Part shown: piece by piece, positions 1 through 7,532 of the stretch | How positions within the stretch are numbered: position 1 is the first letter of the stretch | Layout: every line of letters begins with the position of its first letter | Assembly: GCA_964519955.1 (NCBI GenBank) | Contig: CAZFLM010000017.1 | Coordinates: forward strand, 1 to 64,000 | Origin: CAZFLM01 sp964519955 | Lineage (GTDB): Bacteria; Armatimonadota; Chthonomonadetes; Chthonomonadales; CAJBBX01 | Length of the DNA stretch: 64,000 nt | Reading direction: 5' to 3' | Made by a program: the position numbers and the translations under genes | Notes under the pieces: generated by a model | Told to the model about the DNA's origin: nothing | Seen by the model: only the letters and a program-made list of their open reading frames with translations | The model's database searches: none

Positions 1-424
1 CCTCGTCCCACAGCGCCGCCTGGGTCAGGCTCTGCTCCACGACCTCGGCAAGGCGCCCCCGGTTCGTCTCTCCGTGGACGCGCGGCCCGTACGCCACGTT
101 GTCGAACACGGACATGGGGAACGGGTTGGCGCGCTGGAAGACCATGCCGATGCGCTTGCGCAGGTCCACCTTGCTCACGCCCGCGCCGTACAGCTCCTGC
201 CCGTCCAGCACCACCGATCCCGAGACCCGCGTGCCGGCGATCTCGTCGTTCATGCGGTTGAAGCAGCGCAGCAGCGTCGACTTGCCGCAGCCGGACGGGC
301 CGATGAGCGCCGTGATGTGGCAGGCCGGGAACCCGATGCTGACGCTGCGCAGCGCCTGGTAGCGGTCGTACCAGAAGTCCAGGTTCCTGCTGGCCAGTCG
401 GACTGGCGGCTGAGTCTCACTCAT
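1..424 (-). CDS. pstB: Phosphate ABC transporter ATP-binding protein PstB (3' end outside window)
   Basis: This gene encodes the ATPase that powers PstC/PstA-mediated phosphate import on the cytoplasmic face of the inner membrane. About 141 residues are present, starting MSETQPPVRLASRNLDFWYD. The Walker A motif GPSGCGKST lies near residue 45 and is followed by LLRCFNRMND. The Q-loop MVFQRANPFPMSVFDNVAYG is typical of PstB. The signature motif, Walker B and stop lie beyond base 1. It is the last visible gene of the leftward phosphate operon, 34 bases after the BON lipoprotein gene. The family assignment is secure; only the length is unknown. Confidence 0.93.
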   Translation of the reverse strand, partial: MSETQPPVRLASRNLDFWYDRYQALRSVSIGFPACHITALIGPSGCGKSTLLRCFNRMNDEIAGTRVSGSVVLDGQELYGAGVSKVDLRKRIGMVFQRANPFPMSVFDNVAYGPRVHGETNRGRLAEVVEQSLTQAALWDE

Positions 425-458
425 CGACGGTACTCCGATCCCGAGCGGCGGGCGCTCC

Positions 459-839
459 TCAACGACCACCATTTCCAGCTCCCGAGGGGGCCTGCCCGCT
501 CTCCGGCGCGGTGAGCATGTTGAAGACGCCCTGCTGCAGCTTCTTCTCGCTCTGGACCTGCAGCACGATCTGCTCCGCCTTGTCCTTCTGCGCCACCGAC
601 TGCACCTTGCCGTCCAGAGTCACGGTACCCGCCTGGAGCCCCACTTTGACCTCAGCGCCCTTCATTGCCGGGTCCGCCGCCAGCTTCTGCTCGATGAGCT
701 GAACCGCGCCAGCGTTCGACGCCGCGCCGCCACCCGGCGGCGTGGTCGCCGGACTCGCACCGGGCTTGCCGCTGCACCCCGCCAGCGCCACGATCGCTGC
801 CAGCGCCACCACTTTGCACATCGCTGTCATTGCTCTCAT
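459..839 (-). CDS. BON-domain lipoprotein inside the pst operon
   Basis: A 126-residue lipoprotein precursor. I start it at MRAMTAMCKV because a GGGGAAGAG ribosome site lies just upstream; longer forms to base 950 lack one. A hydrophobic stretch ends in the lipobox LAGC (Cys22), followed by a Gly/Ala/Pro-rich linker. A single BON-like domain of about 60 residues follows (AVQLIEQKL, then GTVTLDGKV, then KAEQIVLQV). BON domains occur in periplasmic or outer-membrane proteins thought to bind membranes or scaffold envelope complexes. Its position between the permease and pstB genes suggests co-expression with phosphate uptake, but no function in transport is shown. Family moderately sure, role unknown. 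Confidence 0.75.
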   Translation of the reverse strand: MRAMTAMCKVVALAAIVALAGCSGKPGASPATTPPGGGAASNAGAVQLIEQKLAADPAMKGAEVKVGLQAGTVTLDGKVQSVAQKDKAEQIVLQVQSEKKLQQGVFNMLTAPESGQAPSGAGNGGR

Positions 840-953
840 CTCTTCCCCCAATCTCCCTCTACCCAATTCACACCAATCCGTCCCGCTGCGCCTCGCGCAT
901 CCCCGGCCACCGAGCACGCCGCCGCGGACCGCCGCCGCCCTCGGCGGCAACGC

Positions 954-2996
954 TCAGCGCAGCGCATACCGGCTGCGGGTGGCCAGGCGCGCCGCGAGGC
1001 TGATGACCAGCACCAGCAGCAGTAGCACGAGCGCGCCAGCCCACGCCTGGGCGATCCAGTTCGGATACGCCGAGCCAGCGTAGCGGTAGATCATCATCGT
1101 GATGGACGACACCGGCTGATCCGGCCGAACAGCCAGTTGGTCGTTTCCGAACGCGGTGAACAACAGCGGGGCCGTCTCGCCTGCCACGCGTGCGACCGAC
1201 AGCATGATGCCGGTCATGATGCCCGCGCGCGCCGCCGGCAGCACCACCGACACGATGGTGCGGGTCCGTGTGGCGCCCAGCCCGAGCGACGCCTCGCGCA
1301 GAGCCTGGGGCACCAGGCGGAGCACCTCCTCGGTGGTGCGCATGATCGTCGGGATCATCATGATGCCGAGCGCCGCGCCGCCCGCCATCGCCGAGAAGTG
1401 GCCCACCGGCAGCACGAACGCGGTGTAGGCGAACATGCCGATCACCACCGACGGCACGCCGTTCAGCGCATCCGCCGAGAACCGCGCCACGGCGCCCAGT
1501 CGCCCATTGCCGAACTCCGACAGGAAGATGCCGCCGATGAGCCCGATCGGGATGCCGATGCAGCCGGCAATCGCGACCAGCAGCAGCGTGCCCATCACGC
1601 CGTTCAGCATGCCGCCCGGGGGGTCGTCGGTGGGCGCCTTGGGCAGCTCCGTGAAGAAGCGCAGGTTGAGGGCCTGGGCGCCCTGCGTCGCTACGTACAC
1701 CAGGAGCATCGCCAGCACCAGGCAGGCCAGCACCGCGCAGGCCGACACCAGCGTGTGCATCACGGCGCTGTTGGCCTTGCGCCACCGGTTCCAGCCCTTG
1801 CGGGTCCGCCGCGCCACGTGGGTGATGACTTGCGCCAGTACCCAGGCGCCCGCGGCCAGCTCGATCGGGCCGAGCAGCCCCGCCAAGCCGGAGCGCCTGA
1901 CATCCGCCGCCGCCTGCCACAGCACCACGGCAGCCACGGCACCCCGCGCGGCCCAGGGCCACGCCGCCGCCAGCGCCGGCCGCACCCGCGCCATGGGCCC
2001 GGAGCCGACGCCCGAAGAGGCGCCGCCCTGCCGGGTCGACATCGAGATGACGAAGCGGGCGCACGCGTTCACCAGCAGGGTGATGACGAACAGGATGAAC
2101 GCGATCTCGATCAGCGCGGAGCGGTGGATCGGGTCCGTGAAGGCCTCGTTGAACTCGTTGGCCAGCAGGGCCGGCATCGTGTAGCCCGGCTGCAGCAGCG
2201 AGGGCGATGCCTGCACCGTGTTGCCGATGACCATCACCACCGCCATGGTCTCGCCGACGGCCCGGCCGAGCGCCAGCATCACCGCGCCGACAATGCCCGG
2301 TCTCGCAGCCCGCAGCACCACGCGCGCCGTCGTCTCCCACTTCGTCGCGCCCAGGCCCAGCGACGCCTCGCGCTGCGACTGCGGGACGGCGCGGATCACC
2401 TCGCGCGACACCGACGTGATGAGGGGCAGCACCATCACGGAAAGGATCGCCGCCGCGGCCAGCACGTTGGTCATGATCGGCGGGCCCGCGAAGACCGGCA
2501 GCGAGCCGAAGCGCTCGACGAGCCAGGGGTTCAGGTACGTCTGCATGAACGGGCAGAGCACCAGGAAGCCCCAGAGGCCGAAGATGACGCTGGGCACGGC
2601 CGCCAGCAGCTCGATGACGAAGCTGACCGGTGTCGAGATCCACCGTGGGGCGATCTCACTGAGGAACAGCGCCGCGCCGATGCCTACGGGGACCGCCACC
2701 ACCAGCGCGAGCGCGGAGCTGACCAGGGTGCCGTAGATGAACGGCAGAGCGCCGTACACGTTGTGCGGCACGTCCCAGGTGGAGCCGCTGAGCATGCTCA
2801 GCCCGAACAGCGAGCGGGTGACGGACGACTGCCCGTAGAGGCCCACCCCGATCCAGACGATGAGCAGCGGGGCCAGCAGGCCGAACAGCATCGTCAGGCG
2901 CCCGAACGCCCAGTCCGTCGCGCCCGCGGCCGTCCGCCTGGCCAGGGGCTGCGGGGAGCCCATGCCGTCGCCGCCAGTTTCTACATCGCTTACCAT
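954..2996 (-). CDS. pstCA: Fused phosphate ABC transporter permease PstC-PstA
   Basis: One 680-residue protein carries both permeases normally encoded separately. Residues about 30-320 are PstC-like, with the EAA loop REASLGLGATKWETTARVV at 209. Residues about 405-680 are PstA-like, with a second loop REASLGLGATRTRTIVSVV at 567. Between them is an 80-residue linker with two hydrophobic stretches (about 343-363 and 371-394). An even number of extra crossings would keep the usual orientation of the PstA half. No stop or frameshift occurs in the junction. The start ATG at 2996 has a GAGGA site upstream; an internal ATG at 2963 lacks one. It would work with PstS and PstB encoded beside it. Confidence 0.93.
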   Translation of the reverse strand: MVSDVETGGDGMGSPQPLARRTAAGATDWAFGRLTMLFGLLAPLLIVWIGVGLYGQSSVTRSLFGLSMLSGSTWDVPHNVYGALPFIYGTLVSSALALVVAVPVGIGAALFLSEIAPRWISTPVSFVIELLAAVPSVIFGLWGFLVLCPFMQTYLNPWLVERFGSLPVFAGPPIMTNVLAAAAILSVMVLPLITSVSREVIRAVPQSQREASLGLGATKWETTARVVLRAARPGIVGAVMLALGRAVGETMAVVMVIGNTVQASPSLLQPGYTMPALLANEFNEAFTDPIHRSALIEIAFILFVITLLVNACARFVISMSTRQGGASSGVGSGPMARVRPALAAAWPWAARGAVAAVVLWQAAADVRRSGLAGLLGPIELAAGAWVLAQVITHVARRTRKGWNRWRKANSAVMHTLVSACAVLACLVLAMLLVYVATQGAQALNLRFFTELPKAPTDDPPGGMLNGVMGTLLLVAIAGCIGIPIGLIGGIFLSEFGNGRLGAVARFSADALNGVPSVVIGMFAYTAFVLPVGHFSAMAGGAALGIMMIPTIMRTTEEVLRLVPQALREASLGLGATRTRTIVSVVLPAARAGIMTGIMLSVARVAGETAPLLFTAFGNDQLAVRPDQPVSSITMMIYRYAGSAYPNWIAQAWAGALVLLLLVLVISLAARLATRSRYALR

Positions 2997-3040
2997 TCGG
3001 CCATTCCTCGGTCGTTCATTGGCCTGCTACGTACAGTGCC

Positions 3041-3073
3041 GTGGTGGGATGGGCGTCCCTGCCCGTCCAGTAC
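3041..3073. repeat. Family A hairpin repeat, single copy
   Basis: This is one copy of the dispersed hairpin repeat, read here as GTGGTGGGATGGGCGTCCC then TGCCCGTCCAGTAC. It lies between the pstS stop and the pstCA start. The arms can pair, so it may act as a processing or attenuation hairpin in the phosphate operon transcript. Confidence 0.85.
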
Positions 3074-3113
3074 AGCGCTGGAGCAGGAGGGGCGCCCATG
3101 CACAGCCCACGAT

Positions 3114-4148
3114 CTACTTCCCGGCCCGCACCTGGCTGAGCGCGCGCTCATTCAGCGCGATGACGGCGGGCGGCAGCGGGGCGTAGAGCAGGTCGTCGGC
3201 CATCTTCTGGCCGGGGCCCATTGCCCACTTCAGGAAGTCGACCATCGCCTTGCCCTTCGCCGCGTCGCCGGGGTTCTTCGGGATCAACAGGTACGTGAAG
3301 CCCGCGATCGGGTAGGTGTTGGTGCCCGGCCCGTCCACGATGGCCACGCGGACGTCCTTCGCCATGCGGCCGGCGGCGGCGTTCGCGGCAGCCGTCGTCG
3401 AGGCGGTGGAAGCCAGCACGTAGTTGCCCGAGCGGTTGCGCACCGGACCGTAGGCCAGGTTGCCCTTCACCGCATACGCCAGCTCGACGTAGCCGATGCC
3501 GCCCGGGGAGTTGCGGATCAGCCCCGCGACGCCCTGGTTGCCGTTGCCGCCGATGCCCACCGGCCAGCTCACCGACTTGCCGGAGCCGACCCGGCCCTTC
3601 CACTCCCCACTGACGGCCGAGAGGTAGCTGGTGAAGATGTACGTCGTCCCCGAGCCGTCGGCGCGGTGCACCACGGTGATCGGGGTGGCCGGCAGCTTCA
3701 GGCTCGGGTTCTCCTTGGCGATCCGCGGGTCGTTCCAGGTTGTGATCTGCTTCAGGTAGATGCCCGCGATCAGGTCGCCCGAGAGGCGCAGCCCGGGGCC
3801 GACGCCGGGGACGTTGTACGCCAGCACCACGGCGCCCGCGACGGTCGGGATGTGCAGCGCCGGCCGCATGCCCGCCTGGTCGGCGTCCGGCATGGGCGCA
3901 TCGGTCGCGCCGAAGTCCACCGTACCGGCCTTGTACTGCGCGATGCCGGCGCCGGACCCGACGGCCTGGTAGTTGAACGACACGTTCGGGTTCGCCGTAT
4001 GGAACTCCTGGAACCACTTGCGATAGATGGGATCGGGGAAGGTGGCGCCCGCCCCGTTGATGGTCTGCGCCGCCGCCGGGCTCGCTGCCCCGGCCACGAC
4101 TGCCAGGGCAGCGAGGGCCGCCCGGCTGAGGATGCTGCTGTTTCTCAT
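3114..4148 (-). CDS. pstS: Phosphate-binding periplasmic protein PstS
   Basis: This 344-residue protein captures phosphate in the periplasm and delivers it to the PstCA permease. The start at MRNSSILSRA is chosen because GGAGAC lies just upstream; the longer frame to 4346 runs through a repeat. A signal peptide occupies residues 1-27 (cleavage near AAAQ). The family opening INGAGATFPDPIY, the segment VGSGAGIAQY and the phosphate-contacting RADGSGTTYIF segment are all present. It lies downstream of the SLH porin gene and upstream of pstCA, which supports a single phosphate-uptake unit. Identification is strong. Confidence 0.95.
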   Translation of the reverse strand: MRNSSILSRAALAALAVVAGAASPAAAQTINGAGATFPDPIYRKWFQEFHTANPNVSFNYQAVGSGAGIAQYKAGTVDFGATDAPMPDADQAGMRPALHIPTVAGAVVLAYNVPGVGPGLRLSGDLIAGIYLKQITTWNDPRIAKENPSLKLPATPITVVHRADGSGTTYIFTSYLSAVSGEWKGRVGSGKSVSWPVGIGGNGNQGVAGLIRNSPGGIGYVELAYAVKGNLAYGPVRNRSGNYVLASTASTTAAANAAAGRMAKDVRVAIVDGPGTNTYPIAGFTYLLIPKNPGDAAKGKAMVDFLKWAMGPGQKMADDLLYAPLPPAVIALNERALSQVRAGK

Positions 4149-4276
4149 CTGCGTGTCTCCGTATACCCGATCGGGCCTCGCCCGACCAATGTCCTGCCAG
4201 ATGGAGGGCGGGTCGCCATGCCCGCCGCTGCCGAAAGTGCGTTCGGAACGGCCTGCCTGTCTCAAGCACCAACGCC

Positions 4277-4386
4277 GTGGTGGGGCGGGCGTCCCTGCCC
4301 GCCCAGTACAACCCATGTGCCGGTCGCCTTCGCCTGCCTGAAGCACAAGCGCCGTGGTGGGGCGGGCGTCCCTGCCCGTCCAGTAC
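4277..4386. repeat. Two tandem copies of the family A hairpin repeat
   Basis: Copies at 4277-4309 and 4354-4386 share GTGGTGGGGCGGGCGTCCC followed by TGCCCG. The flanking bases are also duplicated (GCCTGCCTG, AAGCAC, then the repeat, then ACCCAT), so a unit of about 77-80 bp is tandemly doubled. The pair fills most of the 257-base gap between the porin stop and the pstS start and could separate porin and pstS message levels. Confidence 0.85.
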
Positions 4387-4405
4387 GACCCATCGACCGC
4401 TCAGC

Positions 4406-6016
4406 CTAGAACGCCTGCTGGAAGTTGACCAGGAACAGGCTGCGATCCAGCCCGAGCGAAGAGAGCGCCGACGGCCCGGTGCCTGCGGTGTTCAGCGGAC
4501 CCACGATGTTCTTGCGCACCCAGTTGAGCTGGATCTTGGCGTGGTAGTCCGACAGGTAGTGGTTGATGCCCACGGTCAGGTCGTATTCGCACGTGTAGGC
4601 GGCGTTGTGCAGCGCGCGGTTGGGGTTCCAGTACTCGCCGCGGACCACGCCCTCCCACATCGGGCTCTGGCGGTACACGTACGTGAGGTAGCCGCCGCGC
4701 GCACGGACTGCCGGAGCGCCGTCGCGCGCCTGGACCGCCTCTGCCTCGAGCCGGTGCTTGCCCAGCGTGAGCACGGCCTCCAGCCCGAGGCGCTGGCGCT
4801 GCGTCTTCTGCTGCCCGTTCACGCCTCCGCCGAACTCCTGGTAGCCGCCGAGGGTCAGGTAGTGGAGGCCCTTGTACTGGGCGTGCCACAGGATCTCTTT
4901 CTGGTTGTTGTCGTCGGTGCTGTTCTGCCGGTTGCCCGCGTCGTTGAACACGGCCAACTGGCCGTCGACCTGCGGGCTCGTCAGCCGGAGCATCGCGCCG
5001 AGGTCACGGATGTCGCCCACGCGGCCGTTGTTGGCGGGCAGCGTGTTGAAGATCGCGCGCTCGACGGTGAGGAGCTGGGAGCTGGACCGCATGCCCTCCA
5101 TGGACATGGGCACCTTCTGCTGCCCGAACTCGATGGCGAGGCTGGGCGTCAGCATGGAGCCGACGACCATGTCCTGCAGGATCGTGCTGCTGTTGTTAAC
5201 GCTCACGCCGGTGAGGTTGCCGCCGGACGCCGTCGTGTTCAGGCTGAGGCTCTTCGCCGGGTCGATCATCGCGGTCCAGTAGGTCCGCGGGTTGATGTTG
5301 CCCGAGAACTTGATCTCGCTCCGCCGCATGCGGAAGCCGTTCGTCACGCCCTTGCTCGGCGCGCTCAGCTCATCCTGATACCAGAGCTGCAGCAGCCCGC
5401 CGATCTTCATCTTGCCGAAGCCGGCCTCGACCTTGCTGGAGTTCAGCTTGTCCACGCGACCGGCCTGCTCCTGGATCGCGTCGATGGCGGCCTGCAGGCC
5501 CTGCTTGCCGTCGGCGGCCGTCTGCTTGACCTCCGCGATGTCGGCCGTCTGCAGCGCGACCTGGCCCTTGAGGGCATCGACGTCGCCCTTCACCCCGGCC
5601 AGCTCATCTCGGACCTTCTGCAGGTCCGTGCCGATCACCGTCAGCTCGACCTTGAACTCGTCGACCAGCTTCCGCACCTCGTCCAACTGCGCCTGGCTCA
5701 CGCCGGGCACCACTGGGGCTGCGGCCGGAGCGGGCGCCTGCTCCCCCTTGTCCGCCTTCTGCGCCAGGAGGTCCTCGACCCGCGCCAGCGCCCGCTGCAC
5801 GACGGTCGCCATCTCATAGCGGGTCACCGTGCGCTTGCCGAAGAAGTCGCCCGACGCCGGATAGCCCTTAATGAGGCCCTTGCCGGCCAGGTCCTGCACC
5901 GCCGCATACGCCCAATGGTCGCTCGGCACGTCCCGCGGCGCCTGCCCGGCAGCCGGCGCCAACGCCAGCGCCGCGGTCAGTACCGCCAGCACACTCGCAG
6001 ACCAATGTCTCCTCAC
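4406..6016 (-). CDS. SLH-domain outer-membrane porin (OprO/OprP-like), probably phosphate-linked
   Basis: A 536-residue secreted protein with a GTG start behind a GGGGGGAAG ribosome site. A signal peptide spans about residues 1-24. An S-layer homology domain (DVPSDHWAYAAVQDLAGKG, then TRYEMATVVQRAL) covers roughly 29-75, followed by a Pro/Ala linker and a coiled coil (about 105-200). The rest resembles phosphate-selective porins O and P, rich in aromatic-flanked beta strands and ending in the terminal Phe of outer-membrane barrels (NFQQAF). In other diderms with SLH porins the SLH domain tethers the barrel to cell-wall polymer. Position ahead of pstS and behind Pho-box-like repeats supports a phosphate role. 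Substrate selectivity is inferred. Confidence 0.85.
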   Translation of the reverse strand: MRRHWSASVLAVLTAALALAPAAGQAPRDVPSDHWAYAAVQDLAGKGLIKGYPASGDFFGKRTVTRYEMATVVQRALARVEDLLAQKADKGEQAPAPAAAPVVPGVSQAQLDEVRKLVDEFKVELTVIGTDLQKVRDELAGVKGDVDALKGQVALQTADIAEVKQTAADGKQGLQAAIDAIQEQAGRVDKLNSSKVEAGFGKMKIGGLLQLWYQDELSAPSKGVTNGFRMRRSEIKFSGNINPRTYWTAMIDPAKSLSLNTTASGGNLTGVSVNNSSTILQDMVVGSMLTPSLAIEFGQQKVPMSMEGMRSSSQLLTVERAIFNTLPANNGRVGDIRDLGAMLRLTSPQVDGQLAVFNDAGNRQNSTDDNNQKEILWHAQYKGLHYLTLGGYQEFGGGVNGQQKTQRQRLGLEAVLTLGKHRLEAEAVQARDGAPAVRARGGYLTYVYRQSPMWEGVVRGEYWNPNRALHNAAYTCEYDLTVGINHYLSDYHAKIQLNWVRKNIVGPLNTAGTGPSALSSLGLDRSLFLVNFQQAF

Positions 6017-6099
6017 GCCTTCCCCCCTTGAACCTCACGTGCTCTGCTCGGCCGTGATGGGATGCCCGCGGGTGCATCGAGGCAGTTCCGCAGGCCGGC

Positions 6100-6150
6100 A
6101 GTATTGTTGATCACCTGTGTTAAGGGGTTGTTAAGCACGTCTTAAGTGTT
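6100..6150 (-). promoter_or_regulatory. Candidate Pho boxes (three 11-bp direct repeats) and -10 for the porin/pst operon
   Basis: On the transcribed strand three copies of CTTAA(G/C)A recur with exact 11-base spacing: CTTAAGAC GTG, CTTAACAA CCC, CTTAACAC. Their TTAAG cores on the plus strand are at 6120, 6131 and 6142. Three 8-bp units with 3-bp spacers is the layout of the cyanobacterial SphR box, and the 11-bp period matches PhoB boxes generally. A weak -10 (AATACT, 6100-6105) follows about one turn downstream. The block lies about 100 bases ahead of the porin start. Sequence and context agree; binding is inferred. Confidence 0.75.
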
Positions 6151-6216
6151 CGTCATGCTCAGGCATTCGTTAACACTCTTGCGGCATAGGGGCGCCGCGG
6201 CGGAACTGCGCGGCCG

Positions 6217-6252
6217 CCAACGCGCCCCGGACGCGTGACCGGGGCGCGTTGG
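6217..6252. terminator. 14-bp perfect hairpin downstream of a pseudopilin gene
   Basis: Arms CCAACGCGCCCCGG (6217-6230) and CCGGGGCGCGTTGG (6239-6252) enclose an 8-base loop. It begins 30 bases after the stop of the pseudopilin gene to its right. No T run follows, so it may be a Rho-aided or processing hairpin rather than a classical terminator. Confidence 0.6.
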
Positions 6253-6282
6253 TGGCGCTCGTCGTGGAGCGGTTGGAGAGGA

Positions 6283-7224
6283 CTACTGAACCGGGCTGCC
6301 CGTCGCGGGGTCGTAGACGGGCATGCCGCCCGCAGCGTAGGCCTGCTTGCCCCAGAGGAAGTTGCTCGTGTTCAGGGTCTGCTCGAGCTTCGCGAACTTG
6401 GCGTGGCCGTCGGCAAACACGTAGTTGGCGCCGCCGGAGTGCCGGTCCGCGCTGATGTAGGCGATGTGATGCTGGCCGCCCGCGTTGTTGTTGGCCTTGG
6501 CATAGGCGATCGCCGCCCAGGCCTGGGCCGGGGTGAGCGCGAGGACGGGACCCGTGACTCCGGACTCGCCGTTGTAGACCGCGCCATTGTCCGAGACGCC
6601 GTTGGTCGGGCGGTGCGACTTGATGGCGGCGCCGCCGGTCGGGGAGCTGTCGTTCAGCGCGCCGAGCGTGTCGGTGATCTCAGCCACGTTGATGACGCCG
6701 GCGGGCGCATCGACGGCAGCCAGGGCGACGACGTTCTGTGGAACGGCCGCGTACTTCTTGCGCGGCATGATCAGTTCGTTGGCGATGTAGCTCATGCGCA
6801 CGGCCTGGACGTCCTGGACGCCCGCCGTCTGCGGCACCTGCCCGCTCGGCGCGTTGCCCGTCGTGAAGTTCGTGGGGGCGAACCCGCGCAGACCGTGGCT
6901 CGGGCAGACCCAGATGGCCGCGTTGGTCTTCATCTGCTTCACGTAGGGGTCGACGAGCCCGGTCCAATGGACGTAGCCGTTGGCGCTGGTGGCGCCGTTG
7001 ACGTAGTAGTACGCCATCGGATACGTTTCGTCGTAGTCCTGCACGTACATCATAATGCCGAGGCCGATCTGCTTCTGGTTGCTGAGGCAGCTCGCCGAGC
7101 GCGCCTTCTCCCTCGCCTGTGCGAACACAGGGAAGAGGATGGCGGCTAGAATCGCGATAATGGCGATCACGACGAGTAGTTCGATGAGGGTGAAGCCGGC
7201 CTTTGCGCTTGTCCGCCTGTCCAT
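6283..7224 (-). CDS. Pseudopilin-like secreted protein with prepilin N-terminus and H-X9-DG motif (1 of 3)
   Basis: A 313-residue protein starting MDRRTSAKAG, preceded by AAGGAG. The type IV prepilin signal is G^FTLIELLVVIAIIAILAA, followed by the conserved LFPVFAQAREKAR helix and the segment SCLSNQKQIGLGIMMYVQDY. The C-terminal region has H-X9-DG (RHSGGANYVFADGHAKF). These hallmarks define a family strongly expanded in Armatimonadota and Planctomycetota. It is probably processed by a prepilin peptidase and handled by a type II secretion or pilus-like machine; the role is unknown. Two paralogues lie at 19206 and 31066. No assembly genes are nearby. Confidence 0.88.
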   Translation of the reverse strand: MDRRTSAKAGFTLIELLVVIAIIAILAAILFPVFAQAREKARSASCLSNQKQIGLGIMMYVQDYDETYPMAYYYVNGATSANGYVHWTGLVDPYVKQMKTNAAIWVCPSHGLRGFAPTNFTTGNAPSGQVPQTAGVQDVQAVRMSYIANELIMPRKKYAAVPQNVVALAAVDAPAGVINVAEITDTLGALNDSSPTGGAAIKSHRPTNGVSDNGAVYNGESGVTGPVLALTPAQAWAAIAYAKANNNAGGQHHIAYISADRHSGGANYVFADGHAKFAKLEQTLNTSNFLWGKQAYAAGGMPVYDPATGSPVQ

Positions 7225-7354
7225 GACTGTCTCCTTGGGGGCTATCGTCACCGTGCAATGTGTGTGGCGGCGAGGATCCGTCGGAGCCTGCTGAGCCGTG
7301 ACACCGGGCCATCCCGCCACATCGATCTTCCGGAGGAGAGTATGGGGGGCGCCC

Positions 7355-7381
7355 ATTATCCCGGCCTTAACGGGCCGTCAA
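7355..7381 (-). promoter_or_regulatory. Candidate promoter of the first pseudopilin gene
   Basis: On the minus strand TTGACG (7376-7381) is followed after 15 bases by GATAAT (7355-7360). The spacing is short but both hexamers match five of six consensus bases. Transcripts would carry a leader of about 125 bases before the ATG at 7224. Confidence 0.45.
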
Positions 7382-7480
7382 ATGTGGCTTAGGCTTTGCG
7401 CGGGGCTGCGAGGTGGAATGCTGGAGGAGGAGGCGTGCCGCGCGAGATGGGGTGCGATCGAAGGCGACCTGGGGCCGCGA

Positions 7481-7514
7481 CGCGCCGGGCAGGCAGGCGG
7501 AGACGCCCGGCGCG
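7481..7514. terminator. 10-bp hairpin downstream of the sialidase-like gene
   Basis: CGCGCCGGGC (7481-7490) pairs with GCCCGGCGCG (7505-7514) around a 14-base loop. It lies 19 bases after the stop of the leftward gene at 7533. There is no clear T tract. Confidence 0.5.
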
Positions 7515-7532
7515 GGTGACGCAGCGCTGTGC

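Noticed and set aside
1137..4409. A 1090-codon open frame on the plus strand across the pst genes
   Set aside because: It is a shadow of pstCA and pstS in high-GC DNA; its product is low-complexity Arg/His/Ala-rich and has no domain, and a real operon lies on the other strand.
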